Shown piece after piece: positions 1-8,362 of a stretch of DNA of 64,000 bases. The notes below the pieces were generated by a model that saw only the letters and a list, made by a program, of their open reading frames with translations, made no database searches and was not told the DNA's origin. Made by a program: the position numbers and the translations under genes. This stretch comes from Chromohalobacter sp. 11-W (lineage in GTDB: Bacteria > Pseudomonadota > Gammaproteobacteria > Pseudomonadales > Halomonadaceae), in the NCBI RefSeq assembly GCF_029889905.1, contig NZ_JARANZ010000009.1, positions 62,001 through 126,000 of the forward strand, in the 5' to 3' direction. The number at the start of each line of letters is the position of its first letter. Positions within the stretch are counted from its first letter, which is position 1.

Positions 1-184
1 TGCCCGCTTCATTGGGCGTGCACGGCCCCGGCGAGATCACCAGGTGACTCGGCGCCAAGCGCTCGATCTCCTCGAGGGTGATGGCGTCGTTGCGGTAGGT
101 GACGACCTCGGCCCCCAACTCCGCCAGATATTGCACGACGTTGTAGGTAAAGCTGTCGTAGTTATCGATCATCAGCACGGACAT
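1..184 (-). CDS. trpG: Anthranilate synthase component II (glutamine amidotransferase), 5' part only
   Basis: The first 61 residues are present; the gene runs off the left edge. TrpG supplies ammonia from glutamine to TrpE for anthranilate synthesis in the tryptophan pathway. The N-terminus reads [20 protein letters not shown], the typical TrpG/PabA start, and later contains [12 protein letters not shown], the conserved P-G-P-x-x-P block of class I glutamine amidotransferases. The nucleophile Cys and the His/Glu pair would lie beyond the edge. The gene sits directly behind the attenuator at 301-406, so it is probably tryptophan-regulated. Assignment to TrpG rather than PabA rests on that leader and on nearby trpE. 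Confidence 0.93.
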   Translation of the reverse strand, partial: MSVLMIDNYDSFTYNVVQYLAELGAEVVTYRNDAITLEEIERLAPSHLVISPGPCTPNEAG

Positions 185-301
185 GGCAATAAAGTCCTAA
201 GTTCTATGGCATTAATTCTTTGTGAGTCAGATCGTTACCCAGAATCTTATCCAGGTCGGCTTATAAGGGTATGCCAGCCGTGCAGGGAACAGTAGACACA
301 A

Positions 302-349
302 AAATGCCGCCCTGACGGCGGCATTTTATTCAGTCACAAGCGTGCCGCC
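302..349 (-). promoter_or_regulatory. trpG transcription attenuator (antiterminator and terminator arms)
   Basis: Read on the minus strand, three arms follow the leader stop codon. Arm 2 is GGCGGCA (349 down to 343), arm 3 is AAATGCCGCC (325 down to 316) and arm 4 is GGCGGCATTT (311 down to 302), followed by a short T run. Arms 3 and 4 form a perfect 10-bp terminator stem with a 4-nt loop. Arm 2 repeats the core of arm 4, so it can pair with arm 3 instead and prevent termination. Low tryptophan would stall the ribosome at the leader Trp codons and free arm 2. The function is inferred from this architecture. Confidence 0.82.
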
Positions 350-355
350 CCTCGC

Positions 356-406
356 TCAGGAGCGCCACCACTGCATGGGACCGAATGTCAGATCTGGTAT
401 ATTCAT
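356..406 (-). CDS. trpL: Trp leader peptide with tandem Trp codons
   Basis: A 16-codon reading frame, MNIPDLTFGPMQWWRS then TGA, lies upstream of trpG on the same strand. An internal ATG at 374-376 would give MQWWRS. The Trp-Trp-Arg-Ser ending resembles the E. coli TrpL ending (WWRTS), recalled from memory. The stop codon lies just before the two alternative hairpins at 302-349. No strong ribosome binding site is visible for either ATG, so the exact start is open. The role is to sense charged tRNA-Trp through ribosome stalling. Confidence 0.8.
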   Translation of the reverse strand: MNIPDLTFGPMQWWRS

Positions 407-630
407 AGCCGTTATAGTGCTCGCGCGCCACGGAGCATGTCAAGCGCTCGCAGCCGCCCTTCCCGCCACCACATTAACCTCTGCCTGTCGCGCCTGCTTA
501 CCGATGGCGCGGACATGCTCATGCGCGAATGATCTTGCAGAAGGAACATCGCTATCGACAGCTGGTCACACGGATGCCCCCTACGTGCTGCTTATGCGGG
601 GGCGCTCTTTACTGACATGGATACGATTGT

Positions 631-1083
631 ATGGATACACGTTTTAAAAGCTTCGCCCTCGCCGGTTTTCTCGGCCTCATGTCTATGGGGCAGGCACAGG
701 CATTTTCTCTCGACAGCATGAAAGATGAAGCAACGGACATGATGTCCGGTAGCGGGGGTGGAGGCAATGGCAGCGCCAGCCTGTTGAGCACGCTGTCCAG
801 CGGTTCCTTCAACCCTAGTAGCCTGACCAATCTCACGGGCGTGATCAGCTATTGCCAGGATAACGGCTATCTGGGTAGTAGCGCCGATATCGCGAAGGAC
901 CAAGTCATGGAGCAACTAGGGATCAATTCCGAGCCCACCGATGACAATGACTACCAGCAAGGCTTGAGCGGTATCCTTCAGGGCGACGATCAGGAATTCA
1001 ATCTGACGTCCCTCGGCGACAAGGTCGGCGAGAAAGCCTGTGGGATGGTTGCCGACCAAGCCATGTCATTTGCTGGGGGCTAA
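631..1083 (+). CDS. DUF2501 (YjjA-like) exported protein
   Basis: 150 residues with an N-terminal signal peptide (hydrophobic core about residues 8-20, cleavage expected after AQA near residue 24). The mature part is rich in Ser and Gly, with a glycine/serine linker near residues 40-50 and two Cys residues (YCQDNGYL and EKACGMVADQ) that could form a periplasmic disulfide. This layout matches the DUF2501 family typified by E. coli YjjA, of unknown function. It lies between trpE and trpG on the opposite strand, separated from trpG by the attenuator, so it is not part of the trp unit. The family call is by recognition. Confidence 0.7.
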   Translation: MDTRFKSFALAGFLGLMSMGQAQAFSLDSMKDEATDMMSGSGGGGNGSASLLSTLSSGSFNPSSLTNLTGVISYCQDNGYLGSSADIAKDQVMEQLGINSEPTDDNDYQQGLSGILQGDDQEFNLTSLGDKVGEKACGMVADQAMSFAGG

Positions 1084-1125
1084 CTCCCCCAACGGCCTCG
1101 CGGTTGGAACCCCTGCGCGTGAAGT

Positions 1126-1151
1126 GTGCCGTGCCGGGCATTGCACGGCAC
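1126..1151. terminator. Hairpin after the DUF2501 gene
   Basis: A perfect 9-bp stem (GTGCCGTGC / GCACGGCAC) with an 8-nt loop lies about 40 nt after the stop codon at 1083. There is no T tract on either strand, so it is only a possible terminator or RNA-stabilising hairpin. Confidence 0.35.
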
Positions 1152-1245
1152 GGTCACGACTGGCACTTGATCTCGCCACGGGACGACGCCATGTCTATGC
1201 TTAAAGACATGGCTTAGAGACATTCCTCATTCGCAGGAGGCAACG

Positions 1246-1389
1246 ATGAAACGCATGATAGGCGCCGCCATTGCCAACTGGTTCCGCAAGCCCGAGAACC
1301 GCGAAAAGGCAAAACGAACGGCCAAGCAAATGGCCGATAAGTATCAGAACCGCCGTAAGAAATCGCCCAACGACTCATCTTCACGCTAA
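1246..1389 (+). CDS. Small basic protein, 47 residues
   Basis: The frame starts at ATG 1246 behind a strong Shine-Dalgarno sequence (CAGGAGG, 5-6 nt upstream) and ends TAA at 1387-1389. The product begins MKRMIGAAIANWFRKPENRE and continues with a Lys/Arg-rich stretch (about one residue in three is basic). An amphipathic N-terminal helix followed by a charged tail is suggested; no Cys and no signal peptide. I do not recognise a named family. The ribosome site and compositional bias support a real gene. It faces trpE, which is transcribed from the other side. Confidence 0.6.
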   Translation: MKRMIGAAIANWFRKPENREKAKRTAKQMADKYQNRRKKSPNDSSSR

Positions 1390-1444
1390 ACCTTCATGCG
1401 CAGGAGTAGGTGGTCACATCCTCGGTGCTCTGCGCCGCTCCTCG

Positions 1445-2935
1445 TTAGCCGAGATTGTCGAGGCCACGCTCGGCCATCGCCACCGCGCGGAAAAGCGCGC
1501 GGCCCTTGTTCAGGGTTTCCTGCCACTCTTGCTCAGGTACCGAGTCAGCAACGATCCCTGCGCCGGCCTGCACGTGTAGCTGTCCATCCTTGATGACCGC
1601 GGTGCGAATGGCGATGGCGGTATCCATGTTGCCGTGCCAGGAAAGATAACCAACCGCCCCGCCATATACTCCGCGTTTGACCGGCTCGAGTTCGTCGAGA
1701 ATCTGCAAGGCGCGGAATTTGGGCGCGCCAGAAAGCGTGCCCGCCGGGAAGGTGGCGCGTAGCACGTCGAGTGCCGACATGCCGGGCTTCAGCTTGCCGG
1801 TCACGTGGGAGACGATATGCATGACGTGCGAATAGCGCTCGATGGCCATGTTGTCGGTGACCTCGACCGAGCCGGTTTCGCTGATGCGTCCCACGTCGTT
1901 GCGGCCCAGGTCGATCAGCATCAGGTGCTCGGCGATCTCCTTGGGGTCGGCAAGCAACTCGGCCTCGAGCGCCTTGTCTTCCGCCTCGCTTTGGCCACGT
2001 ACCCGCGTGCCGGCAATGGGACGCACCGTGACCTCGCCGTCTTCCAGACGCGTGAGGATTTCCGGTGATGACCCAACCACGTGGTGATCGTCGAGGTTGA
2101 AGAAGAACATGTAGGGCGACGGGTTGAGGCTGCGTAGCGCGCGATACAGATCCAGCGGCGCCGCGCGATACGGAATCGTCATGCGTTGCGAGGGCACGCA
2201 TTGCATGACATCGCCGGCCAACACGTATTCCTTGATCTGCTCGACCGCGTCCTTGAAGCCCGCCTCGGTAAAGCCGGAGGTAAAATGCCCCTCCTCCACC
2301 GCCGGCCCACCGGTACCGGGACTAACGGTGTTGAGCGTAGCGCTGCGCAGCTTCATTTCCAGGGCTTCGAGACGCTCCAAGGCTCGCGGATAGGCCTCCG
2401 TCGCGTCGGGGTCGGCGTGCGTCCACAGCGTCAGACGCCCGGAGAGGTTATCGAAAACCACCAGCTCATCGCAGACCATCAGCAGGATGTCCGGCACCCC
2501 GATGGGGTCGGGCTTTTCCACGCCCCGCAAGCGCGGTTCGATATAGCGGATGGTGTCATGGCCGAAATACCCGACCAGGCCACCATCGAAACGCGGTTGA
2601 TCGTCGACCTGCGGCACCTTGAAGCGCGCCTGGAACTGCTCGATCCACGCCAGCGGATCATCGACTTCGGTCACGCCGAGCACTTCGCCATCGGCGATAT
2701 GACGCACCACCTGGCCGCGCACTTCGATGCGTTCGCGACTCGGCAAGCCGATGATCGAATAACGCCCCCATTTCTCACCGCCCTGCACGGATTCGAGCAG
2801 GAAGGTCCAGGGCGCATCGGCCAACTTGAGATAGGTAGAAAGCGGCGTGTCGAGATCCGCGAGCACTTCGCGGGTCACGGGGATACGGTTATAGCCGGCC
2901 TGCGCCAGCTCGGTGAAGCGTTCGGGGGTCATCAT
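1445..2935 (-). CDS. trpE: Anthranilate synthase component I
   Basis: 496 residues. TrpE converts chorismate and ammonia to anthranilate, the first committed step of tryptophan synthesis, as a complex with TrpG. The N-terminal domain has the tryptophan feedback-binding segment [17 protein letters not shown] near residues 45-60. The C-terminal chorismate-binding domain carries [22 protein letters not shown] and the closing [12 protein letters not shown] block. An in-frame ATG lies at 2944, but the AAAGGA element abuts it with no spacing and sits 9 nt before the ATG at 2935, so I use 2935. trpE and trpG are separated here by about 1.3 kb holding two genes of opposite direction. No leader peptide with Trp codons was found upstream. 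Confidence 0.95.
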   Translation of the reverse strand: MMTPERFTELAQAGYNRIPVTREVLADLDTPLSTYLKLADAPWTFLLESVQGGEKWGRYSIIGLPSRERIEVRGQVVRHIADGEVLGVTEVDDPLAWIEQFQARFKVPQVDDQPRFDGGLVGYFGHDTIRYIEPRLRGVEKPDPIGVPDILLMVCDELVVFDNLSGRLTLWTHADPDATEAYPRALERLEALEMKLRSATLNTVSPGTGGPAVEEGHFTSGFTEAGFKDAVEQIKEYVLAGDVMQCVPSQRMTIPYRAAPLDLYRALRSLNPSPYMFFFNLDDHHVVGSSPEILTRLEDGEVTVRPIAGTRVRGQSEAEDKALEAELLADPKEIAEHLMLIDLGRNDVGRISETGSVEVTDNMAIERYSHVMHIVSHVTGKLKPGMSALDVLRATFPAGTLSGAPKFRALQILDELEPVKRGVYGGAVGYLSWHGNMDTAIAIRTAVIKDGQLHVQAGAGIVADSVPEQEWQETLNKGRALFRAVAMAERGLDNLG

Positions 2936-3158
2936 GCCCTGCATTCCTTTGGTGAAAGTCTACGTCGTGACGAATTCGCACTTCCGCATGAGGCCGACAC
3001 TCGGACGAGTCGGCGAGCATCACCATCGCCAGCGTTTGACTGCGCGCATCAACGCATGGGCTCTACGGAATGAGGGAGCATCCAGATCCATGAAACGCTA
3101 TCCGTTATAGCAGATGATTATCAAAGGCTTAGCGTATAGACGCCAGCATCGAAAAACA

Positions 3159-3830
3159 CTAAACGAGTTCCCCCAGCGATTCAACCATGACATCCGGCTC
3201 GCTCGCGGCCACCGGCTCGCCGTGATTGTACCCGTATGGCACCGCCAATGTACGAAAACCCGCCCGCCGACCGGCTTCCACATCGTGTCGTGAATCCCCC
3301 ACCATCAGGCATGCACTCGGCGCGACCTCGAGCCGGTCCGCCAGATGCAGCAGCGGCGCCGGATCGGGTTTCCTGGTCGACAAGGCATCGCCACCCAAGG
3401 TCAGCGCAAAGTAATGTTCAAGGCCCAGGCATTTTAGAATAGGGGCGATGAACGCCGTCGGCTTGTTGGTAATCAGCCCCAATGTCACACCGCGCGCGCC
3501 AATCGCTTCGAGCGCCTCGCGAACACCGGGATAGACCTGCGTCAACCGGCATGGCGCCTGCCGATAGTGGCGTAAGAAAGCCTCATGCGCGGCATCGAGC
3601 TCCGTGTCTTGCGCGCCGACGGCATAAAGCGCCCGCTCGACGAGTTTGCCAGAGCCGTTGCCGACCCAGCCCCTCACCGCCGCCTCACCGACTTCCGGCA
3701 ATCCCAACTCGCGGAGCGCGCCGTCGACCGCCGCAGCCAGGTCCGGTACGGAGTCGATCAGAGTCCCGTCGAGATCGAAGACCACGAGCCGAATGCCCTC
3801 GAGAGCGGGATGTATCGCGCTGGATAACAT
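3159..3830 (-). CDS. gph: Phosphoglycolate phosphatase (HAD family)
   Basis: 223 residues. Gph dephosphorylates 2-phosphoglycolate formed during DNA repair. HAD motif I is DLDGTLIDS near residue 17 (nucleophile and general acid Asp), motif II is within LGLITNKPTAF, and motif IV is MVGDSRHDVEAGRRAG. I start at ATG 3830, which follows AAGGAGACGATC; an ATG further upstream at 3884 lacks this support and adds residues foreign to the family. In pseudomonads gph lies between rpe and trpE; here trpE follows, but rpe is about 3.6 kb away. Confidence 0.9.
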   Translation of the reverse strand: MLSSAIHPALEGIRLVVFDLDGTLIDSVPDLAAAVDGALRELGLPEVGEAAVRGWVGNGSGKLVERALYAVGAQDTELDAAHEAFLRHYRQAPCRLTQVYPGVREALEAIGARGVTLGLITNKPTAFIAPILKCLGLEHYFALTLGGDALSTRKPDPAPLLHLADRLEVAPSACLMVGDSRHDVEAGRRAGFRTLAVPYGYNHGEPVAASEPDVMVESLGELV

Positions 3831-4092
3831 GATCGTCTCCTTGAACCAGAAAGCGCCTACCATAATGCATGTAATATTACGCAAAAACTCGACGTCGCGC
3901 GTGCTCCACGGTGTTCTTGGTACGCGAACAGCGTTATTCTATACGCAGACGTCGCCGACACTAGGCGCCAGCGCCCACTCGTCACGACGCACAGTTCACC
4001 ATCGTGCGTTTCGTGCCCTTGCCTTTCCGCTGCGATGCCCGACCCTGGCGACCCTCTTTTCAAACCTCTCAATGTCTTCTCCAGGAGTCAGT

Positions 4093-5391
4093 ATGTCCAC
4101 ACCCCGTATTGTGGTGGTCGGTGGCGGCGCCGGCGGCCTCGAGCTGGTGACCCGTCTGGGACGCAAGCTCGGCAAGCGCCAACGCGCCGAGATCGTGCTC
4201 GTCGACCGCAACTCGACCCATATCTGGAAACCCCTGCTACACGAAGTAGCCACGGGCGTGCTCGACTCCAGCCTCGACGAAGTCTCCTATCAGGGTCATT
4301 CCAAGGCGCATGGTTACGGCTTCCAGCGCGGTACGCTGAGCAACCTCGATCGCGACAACCGCACCATCACGCTGGCACCGATCATCGACGACGACGGCGT
4401 CGTGATCCTCCCTGCCCGCACGATCGACTACGATTATCTGGTCATGGCGTTGGGAAGTGTTTCCAACGACTTCGGCACCCCCGGCGTCGCCAAGCATTGC
4501 CACTTCATCGACAGCCCTGGGCAGGCCGAAAACTTCCGCCAGAACATGCTCAACACCTTTCTGCGTTACAGCGACCCCGAACGTCGAACCCATCCCAAGC
4601 TGAGCGTGGGCCTGGTAGGCGCCGGTGCCACCGGGGTCGAGCTCGCTGCGGAGTTGATCGGTGCCTCGAAGATGCTGCACAGCTACGGCTTCACCGCCAT
4701 GGACAGCGGCAAGCTGGAGATCCACCTGATCGAGGCGGCACCACGCATTCTACCCGCACTCCCCGAGCGCATAAGCCAGGCCGTGCACAAGGAACTGGAA
4801 AAGCTCGGCGTGCAGATCCACGTCGACACCCGCGTGACCTGCGCCGATGAACACGGCTTCATTACCGCCGACGAAACGCGCATCGCCACCGATCTGAACG
4901 TCTGGGCGGCGGGTATTCGCGCACCAGCGTTTCTATCCGAACTGGGCCTTGCCACCGAGCGCAATCATCAGCTCAAGGTCAACCAGACGCTGCAGAGTCT
5001 CGACGACGAGCGCATCTTCGCCTTCGGCGATTGCGCCTCATGCCCTCAGCCCGACGACACGCGCGTGCCACCGCGCGCCCAAGCGGCCCACCAGCAGGCC
5101 ACCCTGCTGTATCGCAACCTGCGCGCGGCCATGGACGACAAGCCTCTCAAGCCTTTCGTGTTTCGCGACCGTGGCTCGTTGATCTCGCTGGCCCACTTCG
5201 ATGCCGTGGGCAGCCTGATGCGAGGCACCTCGGCACGCAGCCTGTTCATCGAGGGGCGCCTGGCCAAGCTATTTTATGCCTCGCTCTACCGCATGCATCA
5301 GATGGCCATCCATGGCGTGGTCAAAACCGGCATGACCGTCGTCGTCGATGGCCTCAATCGCTACCTGCGCCCACGCATGAAGTTGCACTAA
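4093..5391 (+). CDS. ndh: Type II NADH:quinone oxidoreductase
   Basis: 432 residues. A single-subunit flavoprotein that passes electrons from NADH to the quinone pool without pumping protons, on the inner face of the membrane. The N-terminal FAD-binding Rossmann motif is VVVGGGAGGLELVTRLG; the second (NADH) motif is GLVGAGATGVELAAEL near residue 175; IFAFGDCASCP near residue 315 is the conserved FAD-contacting segment. No long TM helix is visible; the C-terminus is basic and probably membrane-associated. The start follows CAGGAG. It interrupts the usual rpe-gph neighbourhood, is divergent from gph, and is followed 55 nt later by the DhaK-DhaL gene. Confidence 0.92.
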   Translation: MSTPRIVVVGGGAGGLELVTRLGRKLGKRQRAEIVLVDRNSTHIWKPLLHEVATGVLDSSLDEVSYQGHSKAHGYGFQRGTLSNLDRDNRTITLAPIIDDDGVVILPARTIDYDYLVMALGSVSNDFGTPGVAKHCHFIDSPGQAENFRQNMLNTFLRYSDPERRTHPKLSVGLVGAGATGVELAAELIGASKMLHSYGFTAMDSGKLEIHLIEAAPRILPALPERISQAVHKELEKLGVQIHVDTRVTCADEHGFITADETRIATDLNVWAAGIRAPAFLSELGLATERNHQLKVNQTLQSLDDERIFAFGDCASCPQPDDTRVPPRAQAAHQQATLLYRNLRAAMDDKPLKPFVFRDRGSLISLAHFDAVGSLMRGTSARSLFIEGRLAKLFYASLYRMHQMAIHGVVKTGMTVVVDGLNRYLRPRMKLH

Positions 5392-5446
5392 TCTAGTCGG
5401 ACCACCATGATCGAGACACCGCCCATCTCGATCATGGAGCCCGTTC

Positions 5447-7096
5447 ATGCAACATTTTTTCAATGACACTTCACGCGTCGTCACCGACGTGCTCTACGCC
5501 GCCGGCCACCTCGCCCCCTTGCGTATTGCCGAGCCCCAAAGCGGCGTGCGCATCCTGATTCGTCGCGCCTGGGATCGCGATACGCTCGGCCAGCGACAAG
5601 TCGCGGTGCTATCCGGTGGCGGCGCCGGACACGAGCCCGCGCATGCGGGCTTCATCGGCGACGGCATGCTGACCGGGGTGATTTCAGGCAGCCTGTTCGC
5701 CTCGCCCAGCATGGACGCCGTACTCGCTGCCATTCGCGAGGTCTGTGGGTCGGCCGGCTGCCTACTGGTCGTCAAGAACTATACCGGGGACCGGCTCAAC
5801 TTCGGACTGGCCGCCGAACATGCGCGTCGCGAAGGCCTCAAGGTCGCCATGGTCATCGTCGCCGACGATATCTCTCTGCCCGATACGCCACAGCCACGCG
5901 GCCTTGCCGGCACGCTGCTGATTCACAAGATCGCCGGCTATCACGCGCAGCAGCAAGACGCGCTGGAAAATATTCAAGCGCTGGCTCAGCACGCATGCGA
6001 GTGCATGGCCTCGATGGGCATGGCGCTCACGCCAGCCACTCTGCCAGGCCAAGCACGTCCCGACCGAAGCCCGGAACTGGGACTCGGCATCCACAACGAG
6101 CCGGGCGCCCGGCATATCGTGCCGGATAGCGCACGCGACGCCATGAGCCACGTCGTCACGCCCCTCGCGACCACCCTCGAGGCGCGTGGTCATACCGACG
6201 GCTGGATCGCCCTGCTCAACAACCTCGGGAGTTGTTCGACACAGGAGATGGGCGTACTGGCCGCCAGCTTGATCGATGAACTCGGCCCAGCACGACTGAC
6301 CCAGCTCATCGGCCCCGCGCCTTTGATGACCTCGCTGGACATGCACGGCTTCTCGGTGACGCTAATGGCCGCCGACGACGCCATGCGTACAGCCTTGCAG
6401 GCGCCTACCGACGCCCCTGCCTGGCCCGGCGTCCAGGACGTGCGCCCGCCGGACACTTTCACGCCCAATCTCGTCGCCCGCAACGGCGCACAGCAAGACA
6501 ACGCACCCCAGGCGACGCACGTTACGGCGGCGCTCACTCAGGTGCTCAGTGTTTTACGCGATGCACGTGACGATCTCGACGGGCTCGATGCCCAGAGCGG
6601 CGACGGCGATGCCGGCAGCAGCTTGGTGGAGGGCGCCGATGCCATCGAGCAGGCGTTGACGGCAGGCCGGCTGGATACCGCCCACCCCGAACGGTTATTC
6701 GCAGGCCTTGGACAATGCCTGGCCACCGGCATGGGCGGCTCGAGCGGGGTACTGCTATCGATCCTGATGACCGCCACGGCGACCAGCCTCGAGCATCGCA
6801 ACCTGGTCGACAGCCTCTGGCAAGGGGTCGAGCGCATGCAGACCTATGGCGGCGCCCAACCCGGCGACCGCACCCTGCTTGATGCCTTGATTCCCGCGCT
6901 CCAGGCGCTCCAAAAAGACGCCACGCTCACCGAAGCGGCCCAGGCAGCGCGTCAGGGTGCCGCGCATACGGCGACGCTCTCCCGCGCCCGGGCGGGACGT
7001 GCCGCCTATATCCCCGACAGTGCCCTGGAAGGTGTCGTCGACCCCGGCGCTGAAGCCGTTGCGCGGGTCTTCGAAACGTTGGCGCGCTGTCTATGA
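5447..7096 (+). CDS. ATP-dependent dihydroxyacetone kinase, DhaK-DhaL fusion
   Basis: 549 residues joining both domains in one chain, the ATP-dependent (Citrobacter/eukaryote-like) architecture rather than the PTS-dependent three-subunit form. Residues about 1-330 are DhaK: VAVLSGGGAGHEPAHAGFIG is the conserved substrate region, with a downstream NNLGSCSTQEMGVL segment. Residues about 360-549 are DhaL, with LDAQSGDGDAGSSLVEGA, the Asp-rich Mg-ATP site, and GMGGSSGVLLSI. It phosphorylates dihydroxyacetone, or possibly another small ketose or triose. It starts 55 nt after ndh and may share its transcript. The physiological substrate is not shown by the sequence. Confidence 0.9.
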   Translation: MQHFFNDTSRVVTDVLYAAGHLAPLRIAEPQSGVRILIRRAWDRDTLGQRQVAVLSGGGAGHEPAHAGFIGDGMLTGVISGSLFASPSMDAVLAAIREVCGSAGCLLVVKNYTGDRLNFGLAAEHARREGLKVAMVIVADDISLPDTPQPRGLAGTLLIHKIAGYHAQQQDALENIQALAQHACECMASMGMALTPATLPGQARPDRSPELGLGIHNEPGARHIVPDSARDAMSHVVTPLATTLEARGHTDGWIALLNNLGSCSTQEMGVLAASLIDELGPARLTQLIGPAPLMTSLDMHGFSVTLMAADDAMRTALQAPTDAPAWPGVQDVRPPDTFTPNLVARNGAQQDNAPQATHVTAALTQVLSVLRDARDDLDGLDAQSGDGDAGSSLVEGADAIEQALTAGRLDTAHPERLFAGLGQCLATGMGGSSGVLLSILMTATATSLEHRNLVDSLWQGVERMQTYGGAQPGDRTLLDALIPALQALQKDATLTEAAQAARQGAAHTATLSRARAGRAAYIPDSALEGVVDPGAEAVARVFETLARCL

Positions 7097-7143
7097 CCAC
7101 GGCCTATGAGGGCGATCTATGACGACGGGCCTATGATAACGGC

Positions 7144-7443
7144 CTATGCCGACGACGCCCCGCCCTCGCGTGCCGCTAGCCAAGCACGCTTGGCGGCGGG
7201 GCTGAGTTTCTTGAGCGCCGCCTCCCGACGCAGCGCCTCGCCGTGGCTGCCCACGTATTCCGAATGACGCAAGGTCAATGGTCCCTTGCCGCGCAAGGCA
7301 CGCGCGCCGCGCTTGCCATCGCAATGTTCGCGGAAACGACGCGCCACATCGGTGGTCACGCCGGTATATAGCGCCCCCGCCGCCGTTTCGACCAGGTACA
7401 GATACCAGGCCTGAGCGCGTGCGGCGTGCTCGTCATCGGCCAT
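7144..7443 (-). CDS. GIY-YIG domain protein (YhbQ/UPF0213 type)
   Basis: 99 residues consisting almost entirely of one GIY-YIG nuclease-fold domain. WYLYLVETAAGALYTGVTTD supplies the GIY...YIG-like strands (Y-L-Y and Y-T-G), ARRFREH gives the conserved Arg, and a Glu lies further on in HGEALRREAALKKLS. Members such as E. coli YhbQ are small proteins tied to DNA repair or of unknown role. It lies 12 nt after the rpe stop codon on the same strand and is probably cotranscribed with rpe. Confidence 0.85.
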   Translation of the reverse strand: MADDEHAARAQAWYLYLVETAAGALYTGVTTDVARRFREHCDGKRGARALRGKGPLTLRHSEYVGSHGEALRREAALKKLSPAAKRAWLAAREGGASSA

Positions 7444-7455
7444 GAAGCACCTGAC

Positions 7456-8142
7456 TCAACGCTGTGCCAAGGCGTCGCGGAAGGCCCGCATGACGCTATC
7501 GTAACGATGCGGTTCCGCCTCGTCGCGTGCCTTGAAGATCGCCGACCCGGCGACGAACGTATCCGCGCCGGCGCGTGCGATCTCGGCGATATTCTCGACC
7601 TTGACGCCACCGTCGACTTCCAGACGAATATCGCGACCGCTGGCATCGATGCGCTGGCGTACCTCGTGTAGCTTATCGAGCGTGCCGGGGATGAAGGATT
7701 GCCCCCCAAAGCCGGGATTGACGCTCATCAGCAGCACCATGTCGAGCTTGTCCATAACATAGTCGAGATAGGCAAGCGGCGTGGCGGGATTGAAGACCAG
7801 GCCGGCCTTGCAGCCACCATCGCGGATCAACTGCAGTGAACGGTCGATATGTTCGCTGGCCTCGGGATGAAAGGTGATGTAGCTCGCACCCGCCCCGATG
7901 AAATCCCCGATCAGGCGATCCACCGGCTTGACCATCAAATGCGCGTCGATGGGTGCGGTAATGCCATGATCACGTAGAGCCTTGCACACCATCGGACCGA
8001 TGGTGAGGTTGGGGACGTAATGATTGTCCATGACATCGAAGTGCACGATATCCGCACCGGATGCCAATACGTCCTCCGTCTCCTGACCCAGACGAGCGAA
8101 ATCGGCGGACAGGATCGAAGGCGCAATCTTGAAGTCGGGCAT
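7456..8142 (-). CDS. rpe: Ribulose-phosphate 3-epimerase
   Basis: 228 residues, the usual length. Interconverts ribulose 5-phosphate and xylulose 5-phosphate in the pentose phosphate pathway. The TIM-barrel signature is complete: [32 protein letters not shown] (metal and catalytic Asp), [19 protein letters not shown] and [13 protein letters not shown] choose ATG 8142 (MPDFKIAPS); a TTG two codons upstream is possible. The GIY-YIG gene follows after 12 nt. The usual downstream neighbours gph and trpE are displaced by ndh and the dihydroxyacetone kinase on the opposite strand. Confidence 0.94.
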   Translation of the reverse strand: MPDFKIAPSILSADFARLGQETEDVLASGADIVHFDVMDNHYVPNLTIGPMVCKALRDHGITAPIDAHLMVKPVDRLIGDFIGAGASYITFHPEASEHIDRSLQLIRDGGCKAGLVFNPATPLAYLDYVMDKLDMVLLMSVNPGFGGQSFIPGTLDKLHEVRQRIDASGRDIRLEVDGGVKVENIAEIARAGADTFVAGSAIFKARDEAEPHRYDSVMRAFRDALAQR

Positions 8143-8238
8143 AAGCAATAAAGGTGCTTTCGGCTGGAAATGAAGGCTTCATTCTAGCGAATGCCGGGCG
8201 GAAAAACAGGCACATGGGTCTGTTCGAACACGGCCACC

Positions 8239-8267
8239 TTGCATATTTCGATAACGCCTTCGATAGT
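8239..8267 (+). promoter_or_regulatory. Sigma70-type promoter, copy 1 of a repeated element
   Basis: TTGCAT (8239-8244), a 17-nt spacer and GATAGT (8262-8267) form a plausible -35/-10 pair ahead of the carrier gene at 8363. Much of the spacer and the bases just after the -10 recur at 10715-10743 upstream of the gamma-glutamyltransferase gene. The spacer identity, not just the hexamers, is what is unusual. Confidence 0.55.
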
Positions 8268-8362
8268 AAATTGACCGAGCCTCATAGGAGCACCGGCTTG
8301 CTCTCCATTAAGGCCCTTCGTGAGCGGGATGCATTTTGGACCGTTGCGGTCCCGGAGGTTCC

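Noticed and set aside
2936-3158. A Trp-codon leader upstream of trpE
   Set aside because: The best short frame here has no Trp codons and no following hairpin pair.
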